The notes beneath the pieces were generated by a model. The model ran no database searches. It was given only the letters and a program-made list of their open reading frames with translations, and had not been told where the DNA came from. From Yoonia rosea (GTDB taxonomy: Bacteria; Pseudomonadota; Alphaproteobacteria; Rhodobacterales; Rhodobacteraceae), in NCBI RefSeq assembly GCF_900156505.1, contig NZ_FTPR01000004.1:1-64000 (forward strand): a stretch of DNA of 64,000 nucleotides, written 5' to 3'. Below are positions 47,373 to 56,685 of the stretch, one piece after another. Positions within the stretch are counted from its first letter, which is position 1; each line of letters opens with the position of its first letter. A program made the position numbers and the translations under genes.

Positions 47373-48061
47373 TGTTGAAACTGGGTGTGCCGTCCAAGGG
47401 GCGGTTGATGGAAAAGACCTTTGACTGGTTTGGTGCGCGTGGGATCAGCCTGCGTAAATCAGGCTCTGATCGTGAATATGCGGCAGCCGTTGACGGGTTT
47501 GAGGGGCTTGAACTGGTGCTGTTGTCAGCGGGAGAAATTCCGCGTGAGTTGGCATCAGGGAATATTCATCTCGGTGTGACGGGGTCTGATCTGGTGCGCG
47601 AGAAGCTGGCCAATTGGGACAGCCGTGTTGCGGAACTTGCGCCGATGGGCTTTGGCGGGGCTGATCTGATTGTCGCGGTCCCGCAGGCCTGGGTTGATGT
47701 CAATACGCTGGATGATCTGGATGCAACGGCGGCAGCGTTTCGACAAAAACACGGGTTCCGGCTGCGGATCGCGACGAAATACCACCGTCTGGTGCGTGAA
47801 TTTTTGCGCGAGCAGGGCGTGGCAGATTATCAGATTGTGGATAGTCAGGGCGCAACCGAAGGCACGGTCAAGAATGAGACTGCCGAGGCGATTGCCGATA
47901 TCACTTCGACCGGTGAAACACTGCGCGCCAATGGTTTGAAGATCTTGGATGACGGGCTGATTCATGCGTCCCAGGCGACCCTGTTTCGCGGGCGGCGCAA
48001 TGACTGGACCGATGAGCAACGCAAGAAGCTGAAGGCGCTGCAGTTGGTGCTGGGGATCTAG
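47372..48061 (+). CDS. hisG: ATP phosphoribosyltransferase catalytic subunit, short form
   Basis: A 229-residue HisG, the first enzyme of histidine synthesis, in the short form that lacks the C-terminal histidine-binding domain and needs HisZ. It starts LKLGVPSKGRLMEKTFDWFG. The ELVLLSAGEIPRELASGNIH and LGVTGSDLVRE segments and the phosphate-binding DITSTGETLRANGL loop are present. It overlaps hisZ by one base and its stop overlaps that of the convergent YkgJ-type gene. Confidence 0.95.
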   Translation: MLKLGVPSKGRLMEKTFDWFGARGISLRKSGSDREYAAAVDGFEGLELVLLSAGEIPRELASGNIHLGVTGSDLVREKLANWDSRVAELAPMGFGGADLIVAVPQAWVDVNTLDDLDATAAAFRQKHGFRLRIATKYHRLVREFLREQGVADYQIVDSQGATEGTVKNETAEAIADITSTGETLRANGLKILDDGLIHASQATLFRGRRNDWTDEQRKKLKALQLVLGI

Positions 48062-48849
48062 GCCTGCGCAGCCCTGACCGCGTCACGGCAGGCGGTGTCG
48101 AGCGCCGAAGGTTTGTGGCGGGCTTTTGCGAGACCGGTTTCAGTGTCATCGCCAGCCACTGCCGATGCGGCAGTTGCCGCCATGCTATAGCTGTGGACCT
48201 GTGTGATGCCTTTCAAAGCTTGCCGGCACAGGGCATGGATCACCAGATAATCCAGGTGGCTACCGAGAAGGCCTGCACCTTTCTCTGTCCCGCCTGCGGC
48301 ATTGCTTTCGCAGGCAAGGGCATCCGTCGACAGAAATGAACGGCAGATCATCGGGCGTGCCTCGTAGGCGCGGCAACTGCGTGTTTCGGGGTCAAGTGCG
48401 GGGCATGCCTCTGGGTGCCACGCACGGCCATCGGGTTGGCCCGCAAGCGGACTTGCGGCTTGGTGGAGTTGCGTAGCCTCAAAGGCCGTGATCACGCCAC
48501 CCTCGCCACCTGAGAGGATACAGCAAAAGGCGCATCCTTGGGTGCAGGCCGCATTTGTCACGGCCTCGGGTGGGGCTTTCATGATCTCGTCGCGGACGGC
48601 GTGGCCCAATCGCCATGCGGCTTTCCCGCTGGCCATTTCCGCAACGACCTCACTGACGGGCATACCGTAGGTTTGAGCGGTTTGCAGGAAAGAAGTGAGG
48701 ATGCGTTTGGCGCGATCCTCCTGCGGCTTGCCTGCGCCTTTGACCTTGGCTTTGGCCACCCGCCCGGCAATATCGGCCACAGTGATCGCGCCTGGCGTAT
48801 TGCCTTTCTGGGCGCGCCTGCGGGCCGCGCGGGAAGATGCTGGTTTCAT
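48058..48849 (-). CDS. YkgJ-type cysteine-cluster protein
   Basis: A 263-residue protein with a metal-binding cysteine cluster: ACTQGCAFCC near residue 100, then CPALDPETRSCRAYEARPMI and CRSFLSTDALAC. These patterns fit the YkgJ family, thought to bind zinc or an iron-sulfur cluster. The N-terminus is basic (SSRAARRRAQKG) and about 80 residues precede the cluster, longer than the core family. Upstream codons before 48849 lack support. Function is unknown. Confidence 0.75.
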   Translation of the reverse strand: MKPASSRAARRRAQKGNTPGAITVADIAGRVAKAKVKGAGKPQEDRAKRILTSFLQTAQTYGMPVSEVVAEMASGKAAWRLGHAVRDEIMKAPPEAVTNAACTQGCAFCCILSGGEGGVITAFEATQLHQAASPLAGQPDGRAWHPEACPALDPETRSCRAYEARPMICRSFLSTDALACESNAAGGTEKGAGLLGSHLDYLVIHALCRQALKGITQVHSYSMAATAASAVAGDDTETGLAKARHKPSALDTACRDAVRAAQA

Positions 48850-48911
48850 ACTGCGCCCTTGGATGCCATTGTCGTGGCTGACTATAGAAGGCACGGGCGG
48901 GGCGTCCAGTG

Positions 48912-50444
48912 TTAGCCCTGCAATCTGTCCCGCAAGAAACGTCGCAGAATCTTGCCGGATGCGGATTTCGGGATCTCATCCACGAAATAGACCTGGTGGA
49001 GCTGCTTATAGGTGGCAAGGCGTGCCGCGATATGGGCGTTGATGGTGTCCTGATCGGGGGCAAGATCGCCCGCCACGACAAAGGCGACAGGCAGTTCGCC
49101 CGCTTCATCGTCTGGCAGGCCCACAACCGCAGCATCTGTGATGCCGTCCATGGCGACCAACGTGGCCTCCAACTCTGCCGGAGCCACCTGAAAGCCTTTG
49201 TATTTGATCAGTTCTTTCAGGCGGTCGGTGATGAACATATAGCCATCTTCGTCAATCTTCGCGATGTCACCGGTCCGCAGCCAGCCGTCATCTGTGATGG
49301 TTTGCGCGGTGGCCTGCAGGTTGTTGAGATAGCCTTGCATGACCTGCGGCCCTTTGATCCAGAGCTCGCCTTCTGCGCCTGCGGGCAGGTTCTGTCCGGT
49401 CTCGATATCGACGATCCGGCAAGTGGTGTTGGGCGCGGTGATGCCTGCCGCACCAGAGCGCGGCGCATGGCGCGGAACCACGTGGGAGACGGGGCTGAGT
49501 TCGGTCATGCCATAACCTTGCAGCGCGTTGCAGCCCAGCCTCGCTGCAATCGCGTCGGAGAGATCGGCGCCGGAAGGAGCAGCGGCGATGAATACCTCTT
49601 GCAGCCCTGATAGGTCATAGTCATCGACGAGCGGATGTTTGGCCAGTGCAAGGGCGACAGGGGGCACGACCCACATGCGCTGGGCCTTGTAGTCTTGGCT
49701 GATTTGCAGGAATTGCGGCAGGTCAAAGCGCGGCATTGTCACCAACGCGCCGCCGCCGCCGAGATGGATATTCATCAGAACGGTCATACCGTAGATGTGG
49801 AAGAACGGCAGGAAGGCGGCAGTCACTTCGCCCGCCTGAAAATCGGCGGCGACGATGGATTGATCGACATTGATCACAAGATTGCGGTGCGAGAGCATGA
49901 CACCTTTGGGCAGGCCGGTTGTGCCAGAGGAATAGGGCAGAACCACGGTAAATGCGTCAAGGTCCACAGGAACTTGCGCTGGAATGGGATCGCGGAAAAG
50001 GGCTGCGTACTCCGACGTGCCAATGGCGATAACCGCGGTGTCGCCTGCGCCTGCTTGCGCCGTCTCCATGAAGTCGGGGATCGTAAAAAGAAGTTCGGCA
50101 CCGGCATCGCGCATCTGGTGCGCGACCTCGCTCGCGGTATAGGTCGGGTTCAGCGTTGTGATTGTCCCGCCACCCCAGGCGACTGCGTGAAAGACCACGC
50201 AATACTCGGGCATGTTGGGGGCCATGATTGCCACCGTATGCCCTGCGCCAAAGCCTGCTGCGGCCAATCCTCCCGCCATGCGCTTGACCTGATCCATGAA
50301 TGCGGCGGCGGTCATGCTGCGCCCGCTGGGGCCATCTGTCAGCACAACGTCGTTGGGGCGGCTTTCAAGGTTTTGGAAAACACGCTCGGTGATCGTCAGG
50401 TCTGTCGCAGGGACGTCGGGGTATGGACTTGTGAAAATGGTCAT
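48912..50444 (-). CDS. AMP-binding acyl-/4-coumarate-CoA ligase family protein
   Basis: A 510-residue ANL-superfamily enzyme that activates a carboxylic acid as acyl-adenylate and then CoA thioester. Motifs in order are VVLPYSSGTTGLPKGVMLSH (P-loop), GYGMTELSPVSHV, LRTGDIAKIDEDGYMFITDR and LKELIKYKGFQVAPAELEA. The C-terminal catalytic lysine lies in PKSASGKILRRFLRD. It resembles plant-type 4-coumarate ligases more than long-chain FadD. The substrate cannot be told. The start at 50444 has GGAGGAG 8 bases upstream. Confidence 0.9.
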   Translation of the reverse strand: MTIFTSPYPDVPATDLTITERVFQNLESRPNDVVLTDGPSGRSMTAAAFMDQVKRMAGGLAAAGFGAGHTVAIMAPNMPEYCVVFHAVAWGGGTITTLNPTYTASEVAHQMRDAGAELLFTIPDFMETAQAGAGDTAVIAIGTSEYAALFRDPIPAQVPVDLDAFTVVLPYSSGTTGLPKGVMLSHRNLVINVDQSIVAADFQAGEVTAAFLPFFHIYGMTVLMNIHLGGGGALVTMPRFDLPQFLQISQDYKAQRMWVVPPVALALAKHPLVDDYDLSGLQEVFIAAAPSGADLSDAIAARLGCNALQGYGMTELSPVSHVVPRHAPRSGAAGITAPNTTCRIVDIETGQNLPAGAEGELWIKGPQVMQGYLNNLQATAQTITDDGWLRTGDIAKIDEDGYMFITDRLKELIKYKGFQVAPAELEATLVAMDGITDAAVVGLPDDEAGELPVAFVVAGDLAPDQDTINAHIAARLATYKQLHQVYFVDEIPKSASGKILRRFLRDRLQG

Positions 50445-50490
50445 GCAGGGCTCCTCCTGCACGGATCATGGCACAGGGTTTGCCGCCTGC

Positions 50491-50922
50491 CTAGCGGACA
50501 CCGATGGCAGCAAGAGCCTTGGAAAGTTCGGGTGGCAGGGCCTCTTCGTCCTGCCGGCCCTCGGGCAGGTCGCGGGGGGCGTCGTCTACGGTCAGATACC
50601 GCCAGCCCTGAAAGGCGCGTTTAGGTGTGGCCTCGACGCGGATCAGGCCCGGTTTGCATACGATGGCGCAGCGGCGGATGCCGTCGCCGCCGATGTATTC
50701 ATCAAGTCGCGCAATGGGCTGACGGCAAAGGATCACGCCTTTGATAACCCAGAAGATCGAACCGTCATTCAGGATCTCTTCAGCCCGTTTCGGCCACATG
50801 CGGGTGATGTGGCGTGGCAGCCCGTCTTGGGTCTGCGCACGCGCCGTTGCCTGCCATGCAGAGAGATCGGCGACCGTTTCGGTGCCGACAGAGAGCTTCA
50901 GGATGTGGACGGTTTTCGACAT
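50491..50922 (-). CDS. DUF1489 family protein
   Basis: A 143-residue protein of the DUF1489 family, nearly confined to alphaproteobacteria and uncharacterised. It has KTVHILKLSVGTETVADLSA, the RHITRMWPKRAEEILNDGSI segment with FWVIKG, and a later CRQPIARLDEY. No signal peptide or membrane helix. The start at 50922 is preceded by GGGGGGGA. It lies 46 bases upstream of the acyl-CoA ligase gene on the same strand. Their co-transcription is possible but no functional link is known. Confidence 0.82.
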   Translation of the reverse strand: MSKTVHILKLSVGTETVADLSAWQATARAQTQDGLPRHITRMWPKRAEEILNDGSIFWVIKGVILCRQPIARLDEYIGGDGIRRCAIVCKPGLIRVEATPKRAFQGWRYLTVDDAPRDLPEGRQDEEALPPELSKALAAIGVR

Positions 50923-51133
50923 CAATCCCCCCCGGGATAAGTGGTAGATAACGTGGATAGGCTGCACGGCAAGGCTTGGCTGAAAAAAGGTTTATGTGGT
51001 GGCCCGCTTGAGATCAACCGCTATATATGGTACTTTCAACTGCGGCAATTTTGGTCTGATTTAGTCGTTTCCAACCCAACACCCAACACGTAAGATGCAG
51101 GCCTTGCCAGTACCGATGAGGAGATTCCCCGCC

Positions 51134-53416
51134 ATGACCGCGTTTTCCGCCCCTATTGCTGAACAAATCTGGGACATGAAGTACCGGTTCAAGGATGCGG
51201 GCGGTACGCCGATCGACGAAACGGTCGAAGACACATGGAAGCGTATTGCCGGTGCGTTGGCTGCGGTTGAGGCTGATCCCAAAGCATGGGAAGGCAAATT
51301 CTACGACGCGCTAGCGGATTTCAAATATCTGCCTGCGGGCCGGATCACGGCAGGGGCTGGCACGGCGCGGTCGGTAACGCTGTTCAACTGTTTTGTCATG
51401 GGCACGGTCCCTGACAGCATGGGGGGCATCTTTGACATGCTCAAAGAGGCGGCGCTGACCATGCAGCAGGGCGGCGGGATCGGCTATGATTTCTCGACGA
51501 TCCGCCCCAAGGGTGCGAGCGTGATGGGCGTGGCGGCAGATGCTTCTGGTCCGCTGTCCTTCATGGATGTCTGGGATGCGATGTGCCGCACGATTATGTC
51601 GGCCGGTTCGCGCCGCGGCGCGATGATGGCGACAATGCGCTGCGATCACCCTGATGTAGAAGATTTCATCACGGCTAAATCCGATCCTGCGCGTCTGCGC
51701 ATGTTCAACATGTCCGTGCTGATTACCGATCCGTTTATGGATGCGGTGAAGGCAGACGGGTCGTGGGATCTGGTCTTTGGCGGACAGGTCTACCGCACGG
51801 TACAGGCGCGTGATCTGTGGGATGCGATCATGCGGTCGACCTATGATTACGCTGAACCGGGTGTGATTTTCATCGACCGGATCAACCAGATGAATAACCT
51901 CAATTATTGTGAAACAATTGCGGCAACAAACCCCTGCGGCGAGCAACCTTTGCCGCCTTACGGGGCATGTTTGCTGGGCTCGATCAATATGGCGCGTCTG
52001 GTCAGTAACCCGTTTGAAAATGCGGCCACTCTGGATGAGGGTGCTCTGACCGATCTCGTCGCGACAGCGGTGCGGATGATGGACAATGTGGTGGACGCAT
52101 CGCGGTTCCCGCTTGAGGCACAGCAGGCCGAGGCCAAGGCCAAGCGTCGCATTGGTCTGGGCGTTACGGGTCTGGCCGATGCGCTGTTGATGGTCGGCCT
52201 GCGCTACGGGTCGGAAGAGGCGGCAGCGCAGACGGATAAATGGATGCACCAGATTGCGCGTGCGGCCTATCTGGCCTCTGTTGAGCTTGCGAAAGAAAAA
52301 GGGTCTTTCCCGCTGTTCGATGCGGAGAAGTTTCTGGCCAGCGGCGCAATGAAACACATGGATGACGACGTAAAAGATGCAATCCGTCAAAATGGCATAA
52401 GAAATGCACTTTTGACGTCGATTGCGCCGACCGGCACGATCAGCCTTTATGCAGGTAACGTGTCGTCCGGGATCGAGCCTGTGTTTGCCTATGCCTACAC
52501 GCGCAAGGTTCTCCAAAAAGACGGTTCGCGCACCGAGGAAGAGGTTGTGGATTACGCGGTTCAGTTGTGGCGTGATCTGAAAGGTGATGCACCTTTGCCC
52601 GACTATTTTGTGAATGCACAAACGCTCGCCCCGCTGGATCATGTGCGCATGCAGGCGGCGGCACAGAAGTGGATCGACAGCTCGATCTCCAAGACAATCA
52701 ACTGTCCCGAGGATATCAGCTTCGATGACTTCAAAGAGGTCTACATGGCTGCATGGGATCAGGGCTGCAAAGGCTGCACCACCTACCGTCCGAATGATGT
52801 GACCGGATCCGTCCTGTCGGTTTCGCAAGAGGCGTCACCGTCCGAAGTTCCGGCGCAGGTCCGGCAAGAGGGTGAAGGGGCTGAAGTCGTCTACATGTCC
52901 GAGCCGCTGGACCGCCCGCAAGAGTTGGAGGGCGCGACCTATAAACTGAAGTGGCCCGATAGCGAGCATGCGATTTACATCACCGTGAACGATCTGGTGA
53001 TTGCGGGGCATCGGCGCCCGTTCGAGGTGTTTATCAATTCCAAGAATATGGAACACTTTGCCTGGACCGTGGCGCTCACGCGCATGATCTCGGCGGTGTT
53101 CCGGCGCGGTGGCGATGTGTCTTTCGTGGTTGAGGAACTCAAGGCCGTATTCGATCCGCGTGGTGGCGCTTGGATGCAGGGTAAATATGTGCCGTCTATT
53201 CTGGCTGCGATTGGTGGCGTCATTGAAAAACACATGGTCGCTACCGGTTTTCTGGCAGGTGAGGGCATGGGCCTGAAGGCCGATCCGCAGGCGGACGTTG
53301 TTGCCATCAACGGTGGACCGCGCGGCAAGGCGTGCTCGTCGTGTGGATCCTACGACCTGCGCATGGTTGAGGGGTGCATGACCTGCGGGTCCTGCGGCTA
53401 TTCCAAATGCGGCTAA
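51134..53416 (+). CDS. nrdJ: Adenosylcobalamin-dependent (class II) ribonucleotide reductase
   Basis: A 760-residue class II reductase that makes deoxyribonucleotides from ribonucleotides with or without oxygen, using adenosylcobalamin to form its radical. Residues 80-125 hold the first redox cysteine (VTLFNCFVMGTVPDSMGGIF) and QQGGGIGYDFSTIRPKG. The active site is NPCGEQPLPPYGACLLGSIN (residues 266-285), and IAPTGTISLYAGNVSSGIEP is the phosphate loop. A TSCPD-type domain and a zinc-ribbon-like Cys-rich tail (CSSCGSYDLRMVEGCMTCGS) end it. GAGGAGA precedes the ATG. It converges on, and overlaps by four bases, a B12-uptake operon. No riboswitch is seen directly upstream of nrdJ. Confidence 0.95.
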   Translation: MTAFSAPIAEQIWDMKYRFKDAGGTPIDETVEDTWKRIAGALAAVEADPKAWEGKFYDALADFKYLPAGRITAGAGTARSVTLFNCFVMGTVPDSMGGIFDMLKEAALTMQQGGGIGYDFSTIRPKGASVMGVAADASGPLSFMDVWDAMCRTIMSAGSRRGAMMATMRCDHPDVEDFITAKSDPARLRMFNMSVLITDPFMDAVKADGSWDLVFGGQVYRTVQARDLWDAIMRSTYDYAEPGVIFIDRINQMNNLNYCETIAATNPCGEQPLPPYGACLLGSINMARLVSNPFENAATLDEGALTDLVATAVRMMDNVVDASRFPLEAQQAEAKAKRRIGLGVTGLADALLMVGLRYGSEEAAAQTDKWMHQIARAAYLASVELAKEKGSFPLFDAEKFLASGAMKHMDDDVKDAIRQNGIRNALLTSIAPTGTISLYAGNVSSGIEPVFAYAYTRKVLQKDGSRTEEEVVDYAVQLWRDLKGDAPLPDYFVNAQTLAPLDHVRMQAAAQKWIDSSISKTINCPEDISFDDFKEVYMAAWDQGCKGCTTYRPNDVTGSVLSVSQEASPSEVPAQVRQEGEGAEVVYMSEPLDRPQELEGATYKLKWPDSEHAIYITVNDLVIAGHRRPFEVFINSKNMEHFAWTVALTRMISAVFRRGGDVSFVVEELKAVFDPRGGAWMQGKYVPSILAAIGGVIEKHMVATGFLAGEGMGLKADPQADVVAINGGPRGKACSSCGSYDLRMVEGCMTCGSCGYSKCG

Positions 53417-54468
53417 AGCGGATTGCGCCGCAGTAGCCAGATAAAGAACAGCCCGCCGATCAAACCGGTGACGATCCCGATAGGGATGTCATCGGGGGCC
53501 ATGACCGTGCGCGCAAAGATATCTGCCCAAAGCAGAAAAATCGCGCCGAAAAGTGCCGAGACCGGCAGGACGCGCGTGTAATCGCCGCCGACAATCAGGC
53601 GTACGATATGGGGGATCATCAGGCCGACAAAGCCGATGATGCCTGAAAAAGCCACCATGACGCCGGTGATCAGCGCGCCGACCACGAAGATCGTCAGGCG
53701 AAACCGGCCGACGGGAATGCCCAAAGTCGCGGCGGTCTCATCCCCGATCGTCATTGCGTTGAGGTTGCCAGCGTTGGCCCAAAGATAGGCACCGCAAACC
53801 AGAAGGATCGCCAGCGGATAAATCAACTGGCTCCATTGGGCGAGACCGAGGCCGCCGAGCATCCAGAAAACGACGGTGTGAACAGCGCGAGGATCGCCCA
53901 GAAAGATCAGGACATTCGCGGCGGACATCACAATGAACGATACCGCGACGCCAGCCAGCACCAGTCTGTCTGCGGAGGTGGCAGTGGCGAATTGGGCAAC
54001 GCCGAGCACGAGAAGCGTAGCGCCGAGTGCACCAAGAAAGGCCATCAGCGGCACGGTGAGCAGGCCGAGGAAAAGCCCTGTGTGCAAAAGCGCGAGGATC
54101 GCGCCGAACGCCCCGCCAGCAGAGATACCCAAGAGATGCGGGTCGGCCAGCGGATTGCGCGTGACCGCTTGCAGGCTCGCCCCGACGATGGCGAGGCCGG
54201 CGCCAACCAGACAGGCCAGGATCGCGCGGGGAAAGCGAATGTCCCAGACGATGGCCTCGCGCCCGGCGGACCAATCAGGGGTGATCAGAAAAGGCATTAC
54301 TTTATGCAGCAATATCCCCCAGACCGTCGGAAGCGGGACCGAAACCGCACCGACACTGACCGCCGTGGAGAGCGATAGAAACAGCAAGACAGACCCCAGC
54401 CCGAAGGTCAGCCGAAGTCGCGCCTTCTGGGGGTTGAGCGTAGTGGTCAGTCTGCGCGCCTCATCCAT
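53413..54468 (-). CDS. btuC: FecCD/BtuC-type ABC transporter permease, probable vitamin B12 importer
   Basis: A 351-residue membrane protein with about ten helices. Typical BtuC/FecCD segments are IVWDIRFPRAILACLVGAGL, AIVGASLQAVTRNPLADPHL and GISAGGAFGAILALL, with FSGIIGFVGLMIPHIVRLIV and PVSALFGAIFLLWADIFART near the end. FecCD permeases carry siderophores, heme or cobalamin. B12 is favoured because the operon is under a cobalamin riboswitch. The start is three bases after the stop of the binding-protein gene. Confidence 0.85.
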   Translation of the reverse strand: MDEARRLTTTLNPQKARLRLTFGLGSVLLFLSLSTAVSVGAVSVPLPTVWGILLHKVMPFLITPDWSAGREAIVWDIRFPRAILACLVGAGLAIVGASLQAVTRNPLADPHLLGISAGGAFGAILALLHTGLFLGLLTVPLMAFLGALGATLLVLGVAQFATATSADRLVLAGVAVSFIVMSAANVLIFLGDPRAVHTVVFWMLGGLGLAQWSQLIYPLAILLVCGAYLWANAGNLNAMTIGDETAATLGIPVGRFRLTIFVVGALITGVMVAFSGIIGFVGLMIPHIVRLIVGGDYTRVLPVSALFGAIFLLWADIFARTVMAPDDIPIGIVTGLIGGLFFIWLLRRNPL

Positions 54469-54471
54469 CTG

Positions 54472-55416
54472 TTAATTGATGCGGAATGCTGCAGCGAGTG
54501 TCTTCACGGCTTCGATGTTGCGCGGGCCCGGCGTTGCCTCGACATACTCAAGCACGACAAAACGGTCGTTCTTGACAGCGTCAAGGTTTGCGAAGGCGGG
54601 GTTGGACACCAAGAAGTCGCGTTTTTGCGCAGCAGTCACTTCGCCATAATTCACGATGACGATAATTTCGGGGTTTGCCGCGACAACGGCCTCCCAGCCG
54701 ACGGTGGTCCAGCTTTTGTCGAGATCATCCAAGATGTTCTCACCACCCGCCGCTGCGATCAGCGCGTTCGGCATGGCATAGCGGCCTGCCGTAAAGGGCG
54801 CATCCTCGCCGCTGTCATAAACAAAGACGCGCGGGGCGTCGGGCAGGGGTGGCAGATCGGCAAGGTAGGTGGCGAGGTCGGCTTGGTAGCCAGCGATCAG
54901 GGCCTCTGCGCGGTCAGACACACCAAAGACTGCGCCAAGATTGCGCAAGTCATTGTACATGTCATCCATTGAGGCCGCGGTCCGCGCGCCTGTTCCGCCG
55001 ATGTGAATGCAGCTTTCCGTGAGTTCATACACCGCGATGCCAAAGGGAGCGAGCGTTTCGGGGGTCACTTCGCCACCCACACGCATGCCATAGTTCCAAC
55101 CCGCAAAGTAGAAATCCGCCTCTGCACCGATCAGCACCTCCTTGGAGGGGTATTGTTCGGAGAGTTCAGGTAGTTCAGCGACCCCTGCGCGCATGGTTTC
55201 GTCAAGTTTGTTCCAGCCGGAAATGCCTGTGTAGCCGACCATGCGGTCAGTCAGGCCCAGCACCAGCATCATTTCGGTGAGGTTGATGTCATTGGACACG
55301 GCGGCTTTTGGTGGGGCGTCGAAAGTCACCGTGCGCTCACAACTTTGGACGGTGGTTTGGGCAAAGGCGCTGGTTGCCGCGAAGCTGAGGATGGCGGTTG
55401 TCAGGTACAATTTCAT
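54472..55416 (-). CDS. btuF: BtuF-type ABC transporter substrate-binding protein, probable cobalamin binder
   Basis: A 314-residue periplasmic protein of the class III (FepB/BtuF) binding-protein family. A signal peptide ends ATSAFAQ. It is followed by VTFDAPPKAAVSNDINLTEM with LVLGLTDRMVGYTG, a helix backbone between lobes, and VGWEAVVAANPEIIVIVNYG. Ligand assignment rests on the riboswitch and neighbours, since siderophore-binding relatives look similar. It is 12 bases downstream of the ATPase gene. Confidence 0.82.
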   Translation of the reverse strand: MKLYLTTAILSFAATSAFAQTTVQSCERTVTFDAPPKAAVSNDINLTEMMLVLGLTDRMVGYTGISGWNKLDETMRAGVAELPELSEQYPSKEVLIGAEADFYFAGWNYGMRVGGEVTPETLAPFGIAVYELTESCIHIGGTGARTAASMDDMYNDLRNLGAVFGVSDRAEALIAGYQADLATYLADLPPLPDAPRVFVYDSGEDAPFTAGRYAMPNALIAAAGGENILDDLDKSWTTVGWEAVVAANPEIIVIVNYGEVTAAQKRDFLVSNPAFANLDAVKNDRFVVLEYVEATPGPRNIEAVKTLAAAFRIN

Positions 55417-55428
55417 GTGTGGGGTTCT

Positions 55429-56211
55429 TTAGGTTGGCAGATGAAAGGACAGGTGGCTGGAGTCGCTAGGTGCGAGCTTTTCGCGGCGGGCATTCACCCG
55501 GAACGTGTCAGAGACCAGTGTTTCGGTCAGCAGAGCGTCAGGCGAGCCGAAGCCACGGGGGTGGCCGTTTTCCAGCACAAGAATATCGTCGCAGATATTG
55601 GCGGCCATGTTGAGATCGTGCAGTGACACGACGATGGTCAGATCAAGCTGCCGGATGAGCGCAAGCACTTCGAGTTGGTGGCGGATATCAAGGTGGTTTG
55701 TCGGTTCATCCAGGATCAGGATTTGCGGTTGCTGCGCCAGCGCACGCGCGACCATGACACGTTGGCGTTCGCCCCCCGAAAGCGTACTGAAATCGCGGTG
55801 TTCAAGCCCTCGCAGATCAAGCAGGGCGATGACCTCGTCGATGACCGCACGGTCTTGGGTGCCTGCGCTGGCATAGCCTTCGCGGTGCGGCGTGCGCCCG
55901 AGCGCGATGATTTCACGCACGCTCAGACCAAAGGCAGCAGCCTGTTCTTGCAGAACGGCGGCGACATGCTGTGCGGTTTTACGGGCGGGCATGGCCCAGA
56001 TGTTTTGACCGTTGATTTCTACCCTCCCTGTGCTGGGCGCTTGGTAGCGATAGAGCAGGCGCAACAGCGTGGATTTGCCCGCGCCGTTGGGCCCGACGAT
56101 GCCAAGCACACGGCCTGCAGCGATCTCAAAACTTGTCGGGTGCAGAACGGGGTCCATGCGCCGGTGGGGGCGCCAGCTTGCGTCGGTTACCTTCAGATGT
56201 GCGCCGCTCAT
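55429..56211 (-). CDS. btuD: BtuD/FecE-type ABC transporter ATP-binding protein
   Basis: A 260-residue ATPase with VLGIVGPNGAGKSTLLRLLY (Walker A), TLSGGERQRVMVARALAQQP (signature) and ILILDEPTNHLDIRHQLEVL (Walker B). The Q-loop is AVLQEQAAAFGL and the switch His is in VVSLHDLNMAANIC. The ATG at 56211 overlaps the stop of the DUF1636 gene by four bases. It should energise the BtuC-type permease. Confidence 0.88.
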   Translation of the reverse strand: MSGAHLKVTDASWRPHRRMDPVLHPTSFEIAAGRVLGIVGPNGAGKSTLLRLLYRYQAPSTGRVEINGQNIWAMPARKTAQHVAAVLQEQAAAFGLSVREIIALGRTPHREGYASAGTQDRAVIDEVIALLDLRGLEHRDFSTLSGGERQRVMVARALAQQPQILILDEPTNHLDIRHQLEVLALIRQLDLTIVVSLHDLNMAANICDDILVLENGHPRGFGSPDALLTETLVSDTFRVNARREKLAPSDSSHLSFHLPT

Positions 56212-56615
56212 GACGCAAGCACCTTGCTGTCTTGCAGGGCGATCATTGCGGCTGGCACCCGGGCCAGTGTCGATTTGCGCAATTTGCCGGGCCGGTCCAC
56301 CGAGGAACACCAGCCGTCGTGCAGCACAGCGTATTGTTTGGCAAAGTCGACGAGGTCGTCGATGTCATCCTCGGGTGTGATATCGCCGAAAAGATAGGTC
56401 GCCTTTTGTGTGCCATGATAGGCGACCGTACAGGGGCGGTCGCAGCCTGCCATGCAGGCAACGCCCGAAATGGCAAAGTCTTCGGCAATGCTATCGCCCG
56501 CTGCGGCAATCGCTTTGCGCAGTTTTTCAATAAGTTCGTATCCGGGGCGGCATTCCGTCCCTTTATGTCTACACGATGTGCAGACCGTGATGCGGTGTTG
56601 TGTTGTCCGGTCCAT
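56208..56615 (-). CDS. DUF1636 metal/[2Fe-2S]-binding-type protein, first gene of the B12 uptake operon
   Basis: A 135-residue protein of the DUF1636 family. Four cysteines fit a thioredoxin-like ferredoxin pattern: ITVCTSCRHKGTECRPG near the N-terminus and GVACMAGCDRPCTVAYHG in the middle. The C-terminal part has TYLFGDITPEDDIDDLVDFA. The family is repeatedly seen with cobalt or cobalamin genes, but its job is not established; electron delivery for cobalamin reduction or cobalt handling are possibilities. GGAGGG, 5 bases before the ATG, is partly paired in a hairpin below the cobalamin riboswitch. Confidence 0.82.
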   Translation of the reverse strand: MDRTTQHRITVCTSCRHKGTECRPGYELIEKLRKAIAAAGDSIAEDFAISGVACMAGCDRPCTVAYHGTQKATYLFGDITPEDDIDDLVDFAKQYAVLHDGWCSSVDRPGKLRKSTLARVPAAMIALQDSKVLAS

Positions 56616-56685
56616 GCAGCCCTCCGCGCATAAGCGGGGGGACGAAAGGGCATGTTTGTGCGGCCAATAGAGCCTTGTTCACCAT
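56569..56685 (-). other. Possible leader ORF overlapping the DUF1636 start
   Basis: A 38-codon frame begins at tandem ATGs (56688 and 56685) with GGAGCGGAG just upstream. It runs through the hairpin that holds the DUF1636 ribosome binding site and ends inside the DUF1636 gene in another frame. Translation of it would open that hairpin. It is too short to judge by composition. Confidence 0.25.
56620..56641 (-). promoter_or_regulatory. Shine-Dalgarno-sequestering hairpin of the DUF1636 gene
   Basis: On the minus strand CCCCCCGC and GCGGAGGG (56641-56634 and 56627-56620) pair with one C-A mismatch around a 6-base loop. The right arm is the ribosome binding site GGAGGG. This is the expected form of a translational expression platform for the riboswitch upstream. 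Confidence 0.6.

Noticed and set aside
51018..51033. CTATATATGG-containing sequence upstream of nrdJ as a NrdR box
   Set aside because: It matches only about 11 of 16 consensus positions and no second box is found at the usual spacing of about 31 bases on either side.
50923..51133. A cobalamin riboswitch controlling nrdJ
   Set aside because: The conserved aptamer segments found at 56750-56938 are not present in this spacer on either strand.
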